NCBI GenBank assembly: GCA_963777915.1
Contig: CAVZSH010000005.1
Coordinates: 558,001-622,000 of the forward strand
Source of the DNA: CAVUPF01 sp963777915
GTDB lineage: Bacteria; Actinomycetota; Thermoleophilia; Solirubrobacterales; 70-9
Length of the DNA: 64,000 bases
Direction of reading: 5' to 3'
Within the stretch, counting starts at the first letter, position 1, and each line of letters begins with the position of its first letter. Below the pieces are notes generated by a model, which worked only from the letters and a program-made list of their open reading frames with translations, made no database searches and was not told the DNA's origin. Below are positions 8,873-17,915 of the stretch, piece by piece. A program made the position numbers and the translations under genes.

Positions 8873-10021
8873 TCAGATCGCCTGCGAGCCAGCCTGCACC
8901 GTCGGGGTCCCTTTCAACTCCAGCGCCCGCAGGGCGCGGTTGACGTCCGTGATCGAGAGGATTCCGACCTCTCGATCCGGTGTGAGGACGACCGCTCGCC
9001 CGACTCTCTGGAAGGCGGGGCGCTGCAGCAGCTCGGCGACGTTCTGGTGCTCGTCGACGATCAGGTCGGGGGCCTGGGCAGCCACCTGGCCCACCGTGGT
9101 AGCGCCTCGCCGCGAAGGTGGGACGCGCTCTGCCGTGCCGAGGTCAACCAGGCCTACGGGCCTACCGCCGTCGAGCACCGGGAACGCGGAGTAGCGATAC
9201 CTGACGAAGAAGTCCTCGACCGCCTCCTCGACGGTGGTGTCGGCTCGCACGGTCACGGCCGGGAAGGACATGAACCGTCCCGCCTCGCGGCCGGCGAACG
9301 CGGTGCGGACCCTCAGCCCTTCCTCTTCTGCTTTAGCGGCAAAGATCACGAAGAGGCCGATCAGGGCCAACCAGATCCCGCTGAAGAGGCCCCCCATGGT
9401 GGCGAGCAGGCCGAGGCCGATCATCGCGTAGCCGAAGCCGCGCCCGATCGAGGCCGCGATCGCGGTGGCCCGGGAGAGGTCGCCGAGTCGGCCCCAGATC
9501 AGCGCCCTGGCAACGCGGCCCCCGTCTAGGGGAAAGGCGGGTAGGAGGTTGAAGACGAGGATCACCGCGTTGATCAGCACCTGATATTCGACGAGTGACC
9601 GCAGTGCCGCGGGGGATGAGGACGGCAGCGCCAGCGCGAGGGCACCGAAGGCCGCGGCAATGAGGAGGGTCACGGCCGGGCCGGCGATAGCGAAGCGCAG
9701 CTCGTCACCGGCTGTCTTAGGGTAGCCCTTCATCCGGGAGACGCCGCCCAGCAGCCAGAGGTCGATCTCCTCGATCGCGACGCCGCGGCGTCGCGCGACG
9801 ATCGCGTGGCCGAGCTCATGCAGAAGGATGCTGGCGAAGAGCAGCAGGGCGCTCAGCAGGCCGAGGCCGTAGGCGAGCCCGGGGGCGATGCCGGAGACCT
9901 GCGCCGGGTAGTAGGCGGCGCCCAGCGACCAGGTGATCAGCGCGACGATCACCACCCACAGCGGCTGCACGCCGATCGGGATGCCGGCAAGGCGGCCGAT
10001 GCGGATGCTGCCTCGGCTCAT
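8873..10021 (-). CDS. Site-2 protease family zinc metalloprotease with CBS pair
   Basis: Intramembrane metalloprotease of the M50 (SpoIVFB/Rip3) group, 382 residues. The zinc-binding HELGH sits at residues 68-72 in a membrane helix and the second motif NLLPAFPLDGG at 158-168. About six membrane segments are followed from about residue 250 by a cytosolic pair of CBS domains. CBS-containing members are usually thought to sense nucleotides or energy state and cleave membrane-tethered regulators. Its start overlaps the stop of the DUF779 gene by 4 bases (10018-10021), so it is the third gene of the aldehyde dehydrogenase operon. No anti-sigma substrate is adjacent. Confidence 0.92.
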   Translation of the reverse strand: MSRGSIRIGRLAGIPIGVQPLWVVIVALITWSLGAAYYPAQVSGIAPGLAYGLGLLSALLLFASILLHELGHAIVARRRGVAIEEIDLWLLGGVSRMKGYPKTAGDELRFAIAGPAVTLLIAAAFGALALALPSSSPAALRSLVEYQVLINAVILVFNLLPAFPLDGGRVARALIWGRLGDLSRATAIAASIGRGFGYAMIGLGLLATMGGLFSGIWLALIGLFVIFAAKAEEEGLRVRTAFAGREAGRFMSFPAVTVRADTTVEEAVEDFFVRYRYSAFPVLDGGRPVGLVDLGTAERVPPSRRGATTVGQVAAQAPDLIVDEHQNVAELLQRPAFQRVGRAVVLTPDREVGILSITDVNRALRALELKGTPTVQAGSQAI

Positions 10022-10353
10022 CGGGGCGCTCTCCGAGCATCGTTGACATGCACGAAGTGGACCCCCTCCGGTCCCTCCAGGGAGAAGCTCTCCGCCGCGC
10101 CAGGGGCGACGTTAATCCGGAAATCCGGTTCACGCCAGCGCCGGTACATCTCGCGATCGACGAAGAAGGGCGCGCCGGCGAGGGTTCCCAGCCACAGGTC
10201 GTTGGGACCTGGCGGCAGGTCGCCCTCGTGCAGGCACATCGCAGCGCTTCCGTCGCAGCAGCCGCCGGACTGGTGGAGGACGAGCGGGCCGTGCTTCTCG
10301 CGCAGCCGCTCGATCACCGCTTCGGCCTCCGGTGTCGCCGTGACCTCTCCCAT
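10018..10353 (-). CDS. DUF779 domain protein
   Basis: Small 111-residue protein of the DUF779 family, recognised by HQSGGCCDGSAAMC and the following LWLGTLAGAPFFVD stretch. The cysteine cluster suggests metal or thiol chemistry, but no activity is established. Members of this family are commonly found next to acetaldehyde dehydrogenase genes, as here: it begins 2 bases after the aldehyde dehydrogenase stop and overlaps the site-2 protease start by 4 bases. The ATG at 10353 was preferred because sequence upstream of it overlaps the dehydrogenase in a different frame. Confidence 0.85.
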   Translation of the reverse strand: MGEVTATPEAEAVIERLREKHGPLVLHQSGGCCDGSAAMCLHEGDLPPGPNDLWLGTLAGAPFFVDREMYRRWREPDFRINVAPGAAESFSLEGPEGVHFVHVNDARRAPR

Positions 10354-10355
10354 CC

Positions 10356-11897
10356 CTAGAAGAAGCCCATCGCCTTGCGGTCGTAGCTGACCAGCAGGCA
10401 CTTCGTCTGGGAGTAGTGGTCGAGCATCATCCGGTGGTTCTCCCGGCCGACGCCGGAGATCTTGTAGCCGCCGAAGGCCGCGTGCGCCGGGTACTGGTGA
10501 TAGCAGTTGGTCCATACCCGACCGGCCTCGATCCCGCGGCCCATGCGGAAGGCCCGGGAGCCGTCGCGGGTCCAGACCCCGGCGCCGAGGCCGTAGATGG
10601 TGTCGTTGGCGAGGCTCAGCGCCTCAGCCTCGTCCTTGAACGTGGTGACCGAGACGACAGGCCCGAAGATCTCCTCCTGAAAGACGCGCATGTCGTTGGT
10701 CCCCTTGAGGACGGTCGGCTCGAAGTAGTAGCCGCCGGCCAGCTCGCCGTCGAGATCGGATCGATGACCGCCGGTCAGCAGCTCGGCGCCCTCGTCGAGG
10801 CCGATCTGGACATAGCCCTCGACCTTTTCGAGCTGCGCCGCGGAGACCTGCGGCCCCATCATCGTCGAGGGGTCGAGTGGGTTGCCCAGCTTGATCGCCC
10901 GCACCCGCTCCAGAGCACGCTCCATGAACTCGTCATAGATCGACTCCTGGATCAGGGCGCGCGAAGGGCAGGTGCAAACCTCGCCCTTGTTGAAGGCGTA
11001 GAGGACGAAACCCTCGATCGCCTTGTCGAGGAACTCGTCGTCGTGGGCCATCACGTCGGCGAAGAAGAGGTTGGGCGACTTGCCGCCGAGCTCGACCGTC
11101 GAGGGGATGATGTTTTGGGCGGCGTACTGCATGATCATCCGCCCGGTCACGGTCTCGCCGGTGAAGGCGACCTTGGCGATCCGCTTGTTGGAGGCCAGCG
11201 CCATGCCGACCTCCGAGCCTGGTCCGTTGACCACGTTCAGAACGCCAGGCGGGACGACGTTGGCGACCACCTCAGCCAGCTTTAGGATCGACCAGGGGGT
11301 AGGGCTAGCCGGCTTGACCACGGTGCAGTTGCCGGCCGCGAGCGCCGGGGCGATCTTCCAGGCCGCCATCAGCAGCGGGAAGTTGAAGGGGATGATTTGG
11401 CCGACCACTCCCAGCGGCTCGTGGAAGTGGTAGGCGACGGTGTCCTTGTCGATCTCCGAGATCCGGCCCTCCTCGGCGCGTGCGGCGCCGGCAAAGTAGC
11501 GCAGGTGGTCGATCACCAAGGGGATGTCGGCGGCGAGGGTCTCGCGAACCGGCTTGCCGTTGTCCCAGCTCTCGGCGATCGCCAGCATCTGCAGGTTCTC
11601 CTCGATCGCATCGGCCATCGCGTTCAGGACCTCGGCCCGTTCCGCGGGGGAGGTCGCTCCCCAAGCGTCCTTGGCGGCATGGGCGGCGTCCAGCGCAAGC
11701 TCGATGTCGGCTGAAGTCGAGTCGGCGACGCTGCTGAAGGGCTCCCCCGTCACGGGCGTCAGGTTGTCCCGGTAGCCGCCCGCGCTCGGGGCAACCCAGC
11801 CGCCGCCGATGAAGTTGTCGTAGCGCTCCTTTAGCTCAACGGGGCTGTCCGGCCGGCCAGGAGCCTCGATTGCCTGTGTCCTCTCGATCGTCGCCAT
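10356..11897 (-). CDS. NAD-dependent aldehyde dehydrogenase, acetaldehyde type
   Basis: Cytosolic aldehyde dehydrogenase of 513 residues, related to the AldB/ExaC acetaldehyde or chloroacetaldehyde dehydrogenases. It would oxidise aldehydes to acids with NAD. Visible motifs are the cofactor-binding FTGETVTGR, the general-base glutamate in VELGGKSPN and the nucleophile region GEVCTCPSR with the catalytic cysteine. The ATG at 11897 has a strong Shine-Dalgarno (AGGAGAAGG). The DUF779 gene downstream supports the acetaldehyde assignment. Together with the zinc alcohol dehydrogenase at 13.4 kb it could handle short-chain alcohol oxidation. Confidence 0.93.
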   Translation of the reverse strand: MATIERTQAIEAPGRPDSPVELKERYDNFIGGGWVAPSAGGYRDNLTPVTGEPFSSVADSTSADIELALDAAHAAKDAWGATSPAERAEVLNAMADAIEENLQMLAIAESWDNGKPVRETLAADIPLVIDHLRYFAGAARAEEGRISEIDKDTVAYHFHEPLGVVGQIIPFNFPLLMAAWKIAPALAAGNCTVVKPASPTPWSILKLAEVVANVVPPGVLNVVNGPGSEVGMALASNKRIAKVAFTGETVTGRMIMQYAAQNIIPSTVELGGKSPNLFFADVMAHDDEFLDKAIEGFVLYAFNKGEVCTCPSRALIQESIYDEFMERALERVRAIKLGNPLDPSTMMGPQVSAAQLEKVEGYVQIGLDEGAELLTGGHRSDLDGELAGGYYFEPTVLKGTNDMRVFQEEIFGPVVSVTTFKDEAEALSLANDTIYGLGAGVWTRDGSRAFRMGRGIEAGRVWTNCYHQYPAHAAFGGYKISGVGRENHRMMLDHYSQTKCLLVSYDRKAMGFF

Positions 11898-12056
11898 AGC
11901 CTTCTCCTGACTCGCATCTTGTGAATGAATCGGAACCAGCAGGAGTTCACCACCAAGCCGCGCCGCATCCATCCGGGTAGATGCGCAGGATGGCTGCGGG
12001 TTTTCCCGAGGCGTCAGCGACGGTGGTCCCCGCGACGTCCCTGCGAGGGTTGCCCG

Positions 12057-13403
12057 ATGAGACGCCACGGGCAGCCGCACGGGACCGGCCCTGGTCGATC
12101 GGCGGGGCTGTTCGCCGCCCTTCGTGTGCAGAACTTCCGGCTCTACTTCACCGGCCAGGCGATCAGCCTGATCGGGACTTGGATGCAATCGGTCGCGCTC
12201 GTCTGGCTGGTGCTGGAAATTACCGGGTCGGGCACCCTGCTCGGCCTGGTGGTGGCGGCGCAGTTCCTACCGGTATTGCTGCTGGGCGCCTACGCCGGCT
12301 TGGTGGTCGACCGGCTCAACAAGCGACGCCTGCTCCTTGCCACGCAGACGGCCATGGCGATGCTCGCTCTGCTGCTGGGGGTGCTGACCGTGACGCACAC
12401 CGTCCAGCTGTGGATGATCTTCGCGATCGCCGTGCTGTTCGGCTGCGTCAACTCACTCGATAACCCTGCCAGACAGTCCTTCGTGATGGAGATGGTCGGC
12501 GGAGGCCGGGTCCAGAACGCTGTCAGCCTCAACAGCGCGATGGTCAACGCCTCGCGGGCCGTGGGGCCGGCGATGGCCGGTGGGCTGATCGCCACGGTAG
12601 GCGTCGGTATCTGCTTCCTGATCAACGCGGGCAGCTTCATCGCGGTGCTGGCGGCTCTCTCCCTGATGCACGTCTCCGATCTGCGCCCGACTGAGCCGGT
12701 GTCGCGCGAGAGGGGCCAGCTGCGCGAAGGGTTTCGCTACGTGCGAGCGACCGTGGGCCTCTTAGTGCCGCTCCTGATGATGGCCCTGATCGGCACCCTT
12801 GCCTACGAGTTCCAGGTCGTGCTGCCGCTGCTTGCCCGCGTCACCCTTCACGGTGGTGCGGAGACCTACGGTTTCATGACCGCCGCGATGGCAGTTGGGG
12901 CGGTCGCGGGTGGGCTTTTTGTGGCGACACGCGAGAGGACCGGCCTGCTCCCCCTCACTGTCGCGGCTGCCGGCTTCGGAGTCGCAATCATTGCTGCGGC
13001 ATTAGCGCCCTCGCTGGGGGTGGAGCTGGCCGTCCTGCCGATCGTCGGCTTTGCCAGCACGTCCTTCCTCGCCACCGGCAACAGTACCCTGCAGCTGAGC
13101 AGCGACCCTCGTCTCCGTGGCCGGGTGATGGCGCTGTGGTCGGTGACCTTCCTCGGCAGCACCCCGATCGGCGGCCCGATCCTTGGCGCCGTCAGCCAGT
13201 ACATCGGCCCGCGCTTCGGGCTCGCGGTTGGGGGGGTCGCCTGCCTGCTCGCCTCGGTGCTCGGGGCTGCGGCGCTCAGTCGCGTCCCATCCTCAGAGCG
13301 CTATGCGCCGCGGCCTGAGGAAGCCGAGCCGGCACTCGGATTGCCGGGGAGCGGCGCCGATCAGGCAACCACGCTAGCGGCGACATCGCTGCCTGAACTC
13401 TGA
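12057..13403 (+). CDS. MFS transporter (EntS/MFS_3 type)
   Basis: Twelve-helix major facilitator exporter, 448 residues. It opens with the family signature FRLYFTGQAISLIGTWMQ and has the loop 2-3 motif GLVVDRLNKRR and an SLDNPARQSF stretch typical of the enterobactin-exporter-like MFS_3 group. The substrate is unknown. The ATG at 12057 has GAGGG seven bases upstream; an upstream ATG at 11925 would add 44 non-conserved residues. The gene is divergent from the aldehyde dehydrogenase, and its 3' end overlaps the convergent alcohol dehydrogenase gene by 43 bases. Confidence 0.92.
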   Translation: MRRHGQPHGTGPGRSAGLFAALRVQNFRLYFTGQAISLIGTWMQSVALVWLVLEITGSGTLLGLVVAAQFLPVLLLGAYAGLVVDRLNKRRLLLATQTAMAMLALLLGVLTVTHTVQLWMIFAIAVLFGCVNSLDNPARQSFVMEMVGGGRVQNAVSLNSAMVNASRAVGPAMAGGLIATVGVGICFLINAGSFIAVLAALSLMHVSDLRPTEPVSRERGQLREGFRYVRATVGLLVPLLMMALIGTLAYEFQVVLPLLARVTLHGGAETYGFMTAAMAVGAVAGGLFVATRERTGLLPLTVAAAGFGVAIIAAALAPSLGVELAVLPIVGFASTSFLATGNSTLQLSSDPRLRGRVMALWSVTFLGSTPIGGPILGAVSQYIGPRFGLAVGGVACLLASVLGAAALSRVPSSERYAPRPEEAEPALGLPGSGADQATTLAATSLPEL

Positions 13404-14452
13404 GCCGCTCCTGAACCGTTGAGCACCACCTTGAGGGCGTCAGTGGACGCCGCGTCGGCGAATGTGTCGTAGGCCGCCATTGTGTCGGCGAGCTCGAAAC
13501 GGTGGGTCGCGAAGGCGCTCGGGTCGAGGCGACCGTCGGCTATGAGCTGCATGAGCTGGGGGATCGTGCTGGTGTTGACGAGCCCAGTCGTCACCGTGAC
13601 ATTGCGGATCCAGAGCGTCTCAAGATGAAGGGTGGCGGGATGGCCATGCACGCCTACGTTGGCAACGTGACCGCCGGGGCGGATCAGCTCTGCCGCCAGC
13701 TCAAACGTGTCGGGGACGCCGACCGCCTCGATCGCGACGTCGGCGCCGAGGCCGTCGGTCAACTCCATGACCTTCGCACGCGCGTCCTCGTCTCCGTTGT
13801 TGATCGTCGTGTCGGCGCCGAATTGGCGCGCTCGATTGAGTCTGGCATCCGCCAGGTCGATCGCGACGATCCGTCCCGGGGTGTATAGCCGCGCCGTCAG
13901 GATCGCGGCGAGCCCGATGGGGCCGGCGCCGACAATCGCCACCGTGTCACCGGGTCGCACCATTCCGTTGAGCACACCAACCTCGTAGGCGGTGGGCAAG
14001 ATGTCGGCGAGGAACAGAACCTGCTCGTCGCTGAGCTGCTCGGGAACGCGGTAGACGGAGTTATCGGCAAACGGCACCCGCGCATACTCGGCTTGCAGCC
14101 CGTCGATCAGGTGCCCGAAGATCCAGCCGCCGCCGCCGAGGCACTGGCCATACTGGCCCTCCTTGCAGTAGCGACAGCGCCCGCAGGCGCTAACGCAGGA
14201 CATCAGCACCCGGTCGCCCTCCGAGACGGTAGCTACGCTGCCGCCGCCCTCGACTACGGTCCCGACCGCCTCGTGGCCGAGGATCGTGCCTGGCGTGGTC
14301 TCGGGGACGTCGCCCTTGAGGATATGGAGGTCGGTGCCGCAGATCGTCGAGGTGTCGATGCGCACGACGATGTCCGTCGGATCGACGATGCCAGGGTCAT
14401 CAACGGTGTCCCAACCCCGCTGACCGGGACCGTGGTAGACGAGAGCTTTCAT
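13361..14452 (-). CDS. Zinc-dependent alcohol dehydrogenase (MDR family)
   Basis: Cytosolic medium-chain dehydrogenase, 363 residues. Catalytic zinc ligands are in STICGTDLH and GHEAVG. Structural zinc cysteines occur in SACGRCRYCKEGQYGQC, and the Rossmann motif is AIVGAGPIG. It resembles threonine/sorbitol-type and secondary alcohol dehydrogenases, and the exact substrate is uncertain. The ATG at 14452 has a strong AGGAGG nine bases upstream, which decides the start over a longer frame from 14488. It lies between a divergent PEP synthase and the convergent MFS gene. Confidence 0.93.
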   Translation of the reverse strand: MKALVYHGPGQRGWDTVDDPGIVDPTDIVVRIDTSTICGTDLHILKGDVPETTPGTILGHEAVGTVVEGGGSVATVSEGDRVLMSCVSACGRCRYCKEGQYGQCLGGGGWIFGHLIDGLQAEYARVPFADNSVYRVPEQLSDEQVLFLADILPTAYEVGVLNGMVRPGDTVAIVGAGPIGLAAILTARLYTPGRIVAIDLADARLNRARQFGADTTINNGDEDARAKVMELTDGLGADVAIEAVGVPDTFELAAELIRPGGHVANVGVHGHPATLHLETLWIRNVTVTTGLVNTSTIPQLMQLIADGRLDPSAFATHRFELADTMAAYDTFADAASTDALKVVLNGSGAAQSSGSDVAASVVA

Positions 14453-14572
14453 CTGAGCCTCCTGACAAGTTCGGCGATTTTCTGCCATCGGTGCTGCGGC
14501 GATGGCGCTTCGCCAACGTTACGGACGGCCGAGCCGGATTTCGTCCGCAGGAAATACGGCTTATGTCAGTAG

Positions 14573-17026
14573 ATGCCCGAAGTTAACGTGCGGTGCTCTG
14601 CGCGGATGGCGGCGCGCTCCCGTCGCCATAGAGTTGCGGGGATGGCCGATAGCAGATCCCTGCCGGCAACTAAGCTTCCTTCTCCCACAGCCACAGCCAC
14701 AGCCACAGCCGCGGCCATCCCCGCGAGTCCTGGCGCGGCGGCCGCCGACGCGGTGCGCGGCTTCGAGAGCCTGTCCCGGGCCGACGTTGCCTACGCCGGC
14801 GGCAAGGGGGCGAACCTCGGCGAGCTGAGCGCCGCAGGCTTTCCCGTCCCCCCCGGCTTCGTCATCGGCGCCCCCGCCTACGCGGCCTTCGTCGCCGAGG
14901 GCGGCCTGCGCGAGCGCATCGCGGCGCTCCTTGCCGGCGTCGACGTCGAGGACACCGCCGCGCTGGAGCGCTCGGCGACGGAGGTGCGGTCGATTGTCGA
15001 GCAGGAGCCGCTGCCCGAGTGGCTCTCTGCGGCGATCCGCACGGCCTACGGCCGGCTGGCCGAGAGCGACCCGCAGACCGCGGTCGCGGTGCGCTCCTCC
15101 GCCACCGCGGAGGACACCGAGTCGGCCTCCTTCGCTGGCATGAACGAGACGATCCTCAACGTGCGCGGCGCCGACGCCGTGCTTGACGCCGTGCGTCGCT
15201 GCTGGTCCTCCCTGTTCGGCGCCCGCACTATCTACTACCGCTCAAAGCGAGGCTTCGGCCAGGCGGACATGGATATCGCGGTCGTCGTCCAGCGCCAGGT
15301 CGAGGCGACCCGCGCCGGGGTGATGTTCACGATCGACCCCGCCTCCGGGGCGACGGACAGGCTGGTGATCGAGGGCGCCTTCGGCCTCGGCGAGTCGGTC
15401 GTCTCCGGCTCGGTCTCGCCGGACCGCTACGTCATCCGCAAGAACCGGCTAGCGATCGAGCGCCGTGAAGTGCGCCACAAGGAGCTGGCTATCGAGGCGC
15501 TCGCGAGCGGCGGCACCGCCACCCGCGAGCTGGGAGAGCGCGAAGCCGAGCAGCCGGTGCTCGACGACGAGGAGGTGATGCGGGTCGCCGAGCTAGGCAT
15601 CCGCATCGAGGCCCACTACGGCGCCCCCCAGGACACCGAGTGGGCGATCGACCGTTCGGGCACAGTTTGGATGCTCCAGTCGCGCCCGGTCACCGCCGCG
15701 GGCGGCGAGGCCCCCGCCGAGCCGCAGGCCGAGCGCGGCGCCGAGCTCCTCCGCGGGCTCGGCGCGGCGCCGGGAGTCGCCTCCGGGCCGGCACGGATCG
15801 TCGCTTCGCTGGAGCGCGCCGGCAGCCTGGCCGAAGGCGAGGTCCTGGTCACCCACATGACCGCCCCCGACTGGGTGCCGCTGATGCGCAAGGCAGCGGC
15901 GATCGTCACCGACTCCGGGGGCATGACCTGCCACGCGGCGATCGTCTCCCGCGAGCTGGGTATCCCCTGCGTGGTCGGCACCGCCGAGGCGACCAAGGTG
16001 CTGCGCGACGGCGAGCTCGTCACCGTCGATGCAGGCCGCGGAGTGATCACTGCGGGCGATTCGGCGCCCGACCCGGCGGCATCCGCGCGATCGGCCCCGT
16101 CCGGCGGCGTCGCCGCGACCGGCGTGGTTACCGGCACCAAGCTGCTCGTCAACCTCTCCGAGCCCTCACAGCTGCAGCGCGCCGCCGGCCTCGAAGTCGA
16201 CGGTGTCGGGTTGCTGCGCGCCGAGCTGATGGTCATCGAGGCCCTCAACGGGGTCCACCCGCGGGCGCTGCTGGAGCGGGGCGAGGGCGGGAAGTTCGTC
16301 GAGCGGATGGCCGACTCGCTTACCGAGTTCGCTGCCGCTTTCTCGCCGCGCCCGATCACCTACCGGACGATCGACTTCCGCACTAACGAGTTCCGCGGCC
16401 TCAAGGGCGGCGAGCGCTTCGAGCCGCAGGAGGCCAATCCGATGATCGGTTATCGAGGCGCCCTGCGCTACATGCGTGAGCCCGACCTGCTGCGCCTCGA
16501 GCTGGAGGCGATCAGCCGCGTCTGGGACGCCGGGCACACCAATTTCCACGTGATGCTGCCGTTCGTACGCACCCCTCGCGAGCTGGCTTCCTGCCGCCGG
16601 GAGATGGAGGCGGCGGGGCTGCTTGCCCGGCCCGGCTTTGAGCTGTGGATCATGGCCGAGGTGCCTTCGGTGCTGTTTCACCTCGGCCGCTACGCCGAGC
16701 TCGGCATTGCCGGCATCTCGATCGGCTCCAACGACCTCACCCAGCTCGTGCTCGGCACCGACCGCGACTCCGAGCTGGTTGCCGAGGTGTTCGACGAGCG
16801 CGACCCCGCCGTCACCGAATACATCGCCGAGCTGCTCGGCCGCGCCCGCAAGCTCGGCCTGCAGACCTCTATCTGCGGGCAGGCACCCTCGGTCCACCCC
16901 GAGTACGCGGACCTCCTGGTCGGGGCCGGGATCGACGCAATCTCGGTCAACATCGACGCTGTGGACCGTGCCCGCCGCCTGGTCGCCGCGGCCGAGCAGC
17001 GCCTCCTCCTCGGCCAGGCGCGCTGA
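14573..17026 (+). CDS. ppsA: Phosphoenolpyruvate synthase
   Basis: Converts pyruvate, ATP and water to PEP, AMP and phosphate, the gateway from pyruvate to gluconeogenesis. Domain order is an N-terminal ATP-grasp-like pyruvate phosphate dikinase domain (GGKGANLGEL, VAVRSSATAEDTESASFAG), then the swivelling phosphohistidine domain (DSGGMTCHAAIVSREL), then the C-terminal PEP-binding barrel (IGSNDLTQLVLG and the catalytic cysteine in TSICGQAPS). It is 817 residues from ATG 14573. An internal ATG at 14642 gives 794 residues, close to E. coli PpsA, and may be the real start. A short CACAGC repeat encodes Thr-Ala residues near the N-terminus. Confidence 0.93.
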   Translation: MPEVNVRCSARMAARSRRHRVAGMADSRSLPATKLPSPTATATATAAAIPASPGAAAADAVRGFESLSRADVAYAGGKGANLGELSAAGFPVPPGFVIGAPAYAAFVAEGGLRERIAALLAGVDVEDTAALERSATEVRSIVEQEPLPEWLSAAIRTAYGRLAESDPQTAVAVRSSATAEDTESASFAGMNETILNVRGADAVLDAVRRCWSSLFGARTIYYRSKRGFGQADMDIAVVVQRQVEATRAGVMFTIDPASGATDRLVIEGAFGLGESVVSGSVSPDRYVIRKNRLAIERREVRHKELAIEALASGGTATRELGEREAEQPVLDDEEVMRVAELGIRIEAHYGAPQDTEWAIDRSGTVWMLQSRPVTAAGGEAPAEPQAERGAELLRGLGAAPGVASGPARIVASLERAGSLAEGEVLVTHMTAPDWVPLMRKAAAIVTDSGGMTCHAAIVSRELGIPCVVGTAEATKVLRDGELVTVDAGRGVITAGDSAPDPAASARSAPSGGVAATGVVTGTKLLVNLSEPSQLQRAAGLEVDGVGLLRAELMVIEALNGVHPRALLERGEGGKFVERMADSLTEFAAAFSPRPITYRTIDFRTNEFRGLKGGERFEPQEANPMIGYRGALRYMREPDLLRLELEAISRVWDAGHTNFHVMLPFVRTPRELASCRREMEAAGLLARPGFELWIMAEVPSVLFHLGRYAELGIAGISIGSNDLTQLVLGTDRDSELVAEVFDERDPAVTEYIAELLGRARKLGLQTSICGQAPSVHPEYADLLVGAGIDAISVNIDAVDRARRLVAAAEQRLLLGQAR
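14686..14709 (+). repeat. CACAGC hexamer tandem repeat inside ppsA
   Basis: Four exact head-to-tail copies of CACAGC, encoding a TATATATA-like stretch in the poorly conserved N-terminus of PEP synthase. Units are a multiple of three, so copy-number changes would keep the frame. Confidence 0.8.
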
Positions 17027-17061
17027 GTCAGGACCCGGCTGCGTGCCGGGCGGCCCCTTCC

Positions 17062-17724
17062 TTAGGCCTCGAAGATGCCGCGCTCGAGCGCGTAGCGGAC
17101 TAGCTCAGCCCGGCTGGAGAGCCGCAGCTTCTGCTGGATGTGAGCCCGGTGGCTCTCCACCGTGCGGATGCTGAGGTAGAGCTGCTCGGCGATCTCGGCG
17201 TTGGTGTGGCCGAGCGCGATCAGGCGCAGCACCTCGCGCTCACGCTCGCTGAGGTTATCGCTCCGTTTCGAGTCTGGCTCAGCTGCCAGCCTCGCTCCGA
17301 GCGCCGGCTGTAGGTAGGTGTTGCCAGCCGCAGCGCTACGCACGGCCTGGACCAGCTCCGCGTCGGCGGCCTCCTTCAGCACGTAGCCGCGTACCCCGGC
17401 TTGGAGGGCCTTGCGGGCAAACGCCGGCTCGTTCTGCATCGTCAGGACGACGATCTCGGTCGCGGGGGAGGCTTTCTTGATGTCGGGGATAGCCTCCAGG
17501 CTGGGACGGCCTGGCATGTTCAGGTCGAGGACCAGCACGGTCGGCTTGTGTCCGAGCACGTAGCGATTAGCCGTTTCGGCGTCGCCGGCCTCTGCCAAGA
17601 CCTCAAAGCCGGCCTCAGCTTCTAGCAGCATCCGCAGGGCGCTACGGACGACGGTGTGGTCGTCCGCAAGGACGATCGTCGTCGTGTCCGAAACCGGTCC
17701 CTTGGTGGGGCGCGCGGTTGGCAT
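17062..17724 (-). CDS. LuxR/NarL-type response regulator
   Basis: Two-component transcription factor, 220 residues. The receiver domain has the acidic pair in VLADDHTVV, the phosphoacceptor aspartate in VLVLDLNMPG, the conserved threonine in VVLTMQ and the lysine in YVLKEA. The C-terminal GerE/LuxR helix-turn-helix reads LSEREREVLRLIALGHTNAEIAE and SIRTVESHR (shown as two parts). It is divergent from the truncated histidine kinase at 17.9 kb, with 191 bases between them. If that kinase was its partner, the regulator may now be an orphan. Confidence 0.93.
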   Translation of the reverse strand: MPTARPTKGPVSDTTTIVLADDHTVVRSALRMLLEAEAGFEVLAEAGDAETANRYVLGHKPTVLVLDLNMPGRPSLEAIPDIKKASPATEIVVLTMQNEPAFARKALQAGVRGYVLKEAADAELVQAVRSAAAGNTYLQPALGARLAAEPDSKRSDNLSEREREVLRLIALGHTNAEIAEQLYLSIRTVESHRAHIQQKLRLSSRAELVRYALERGIFEA

Positions 17725-17915
17725 CGCGTTGAGATTACCTCTCTCCCTGGCGCTCGCGGTGCAGACTCATGCATCCATCAAAGCGTGTCGTGGCGCTTGA
17801 TCCATCGGCGTTTTTCCGCTGGCATTGCCGTCGCGGCCAGTCTGGATAGCTTGAGTCAATCGGCAGCCGCTGGACTAGCATTTGGTCCAAGCGATGAGTC
17901 GAAGGCGGAGCTGAG

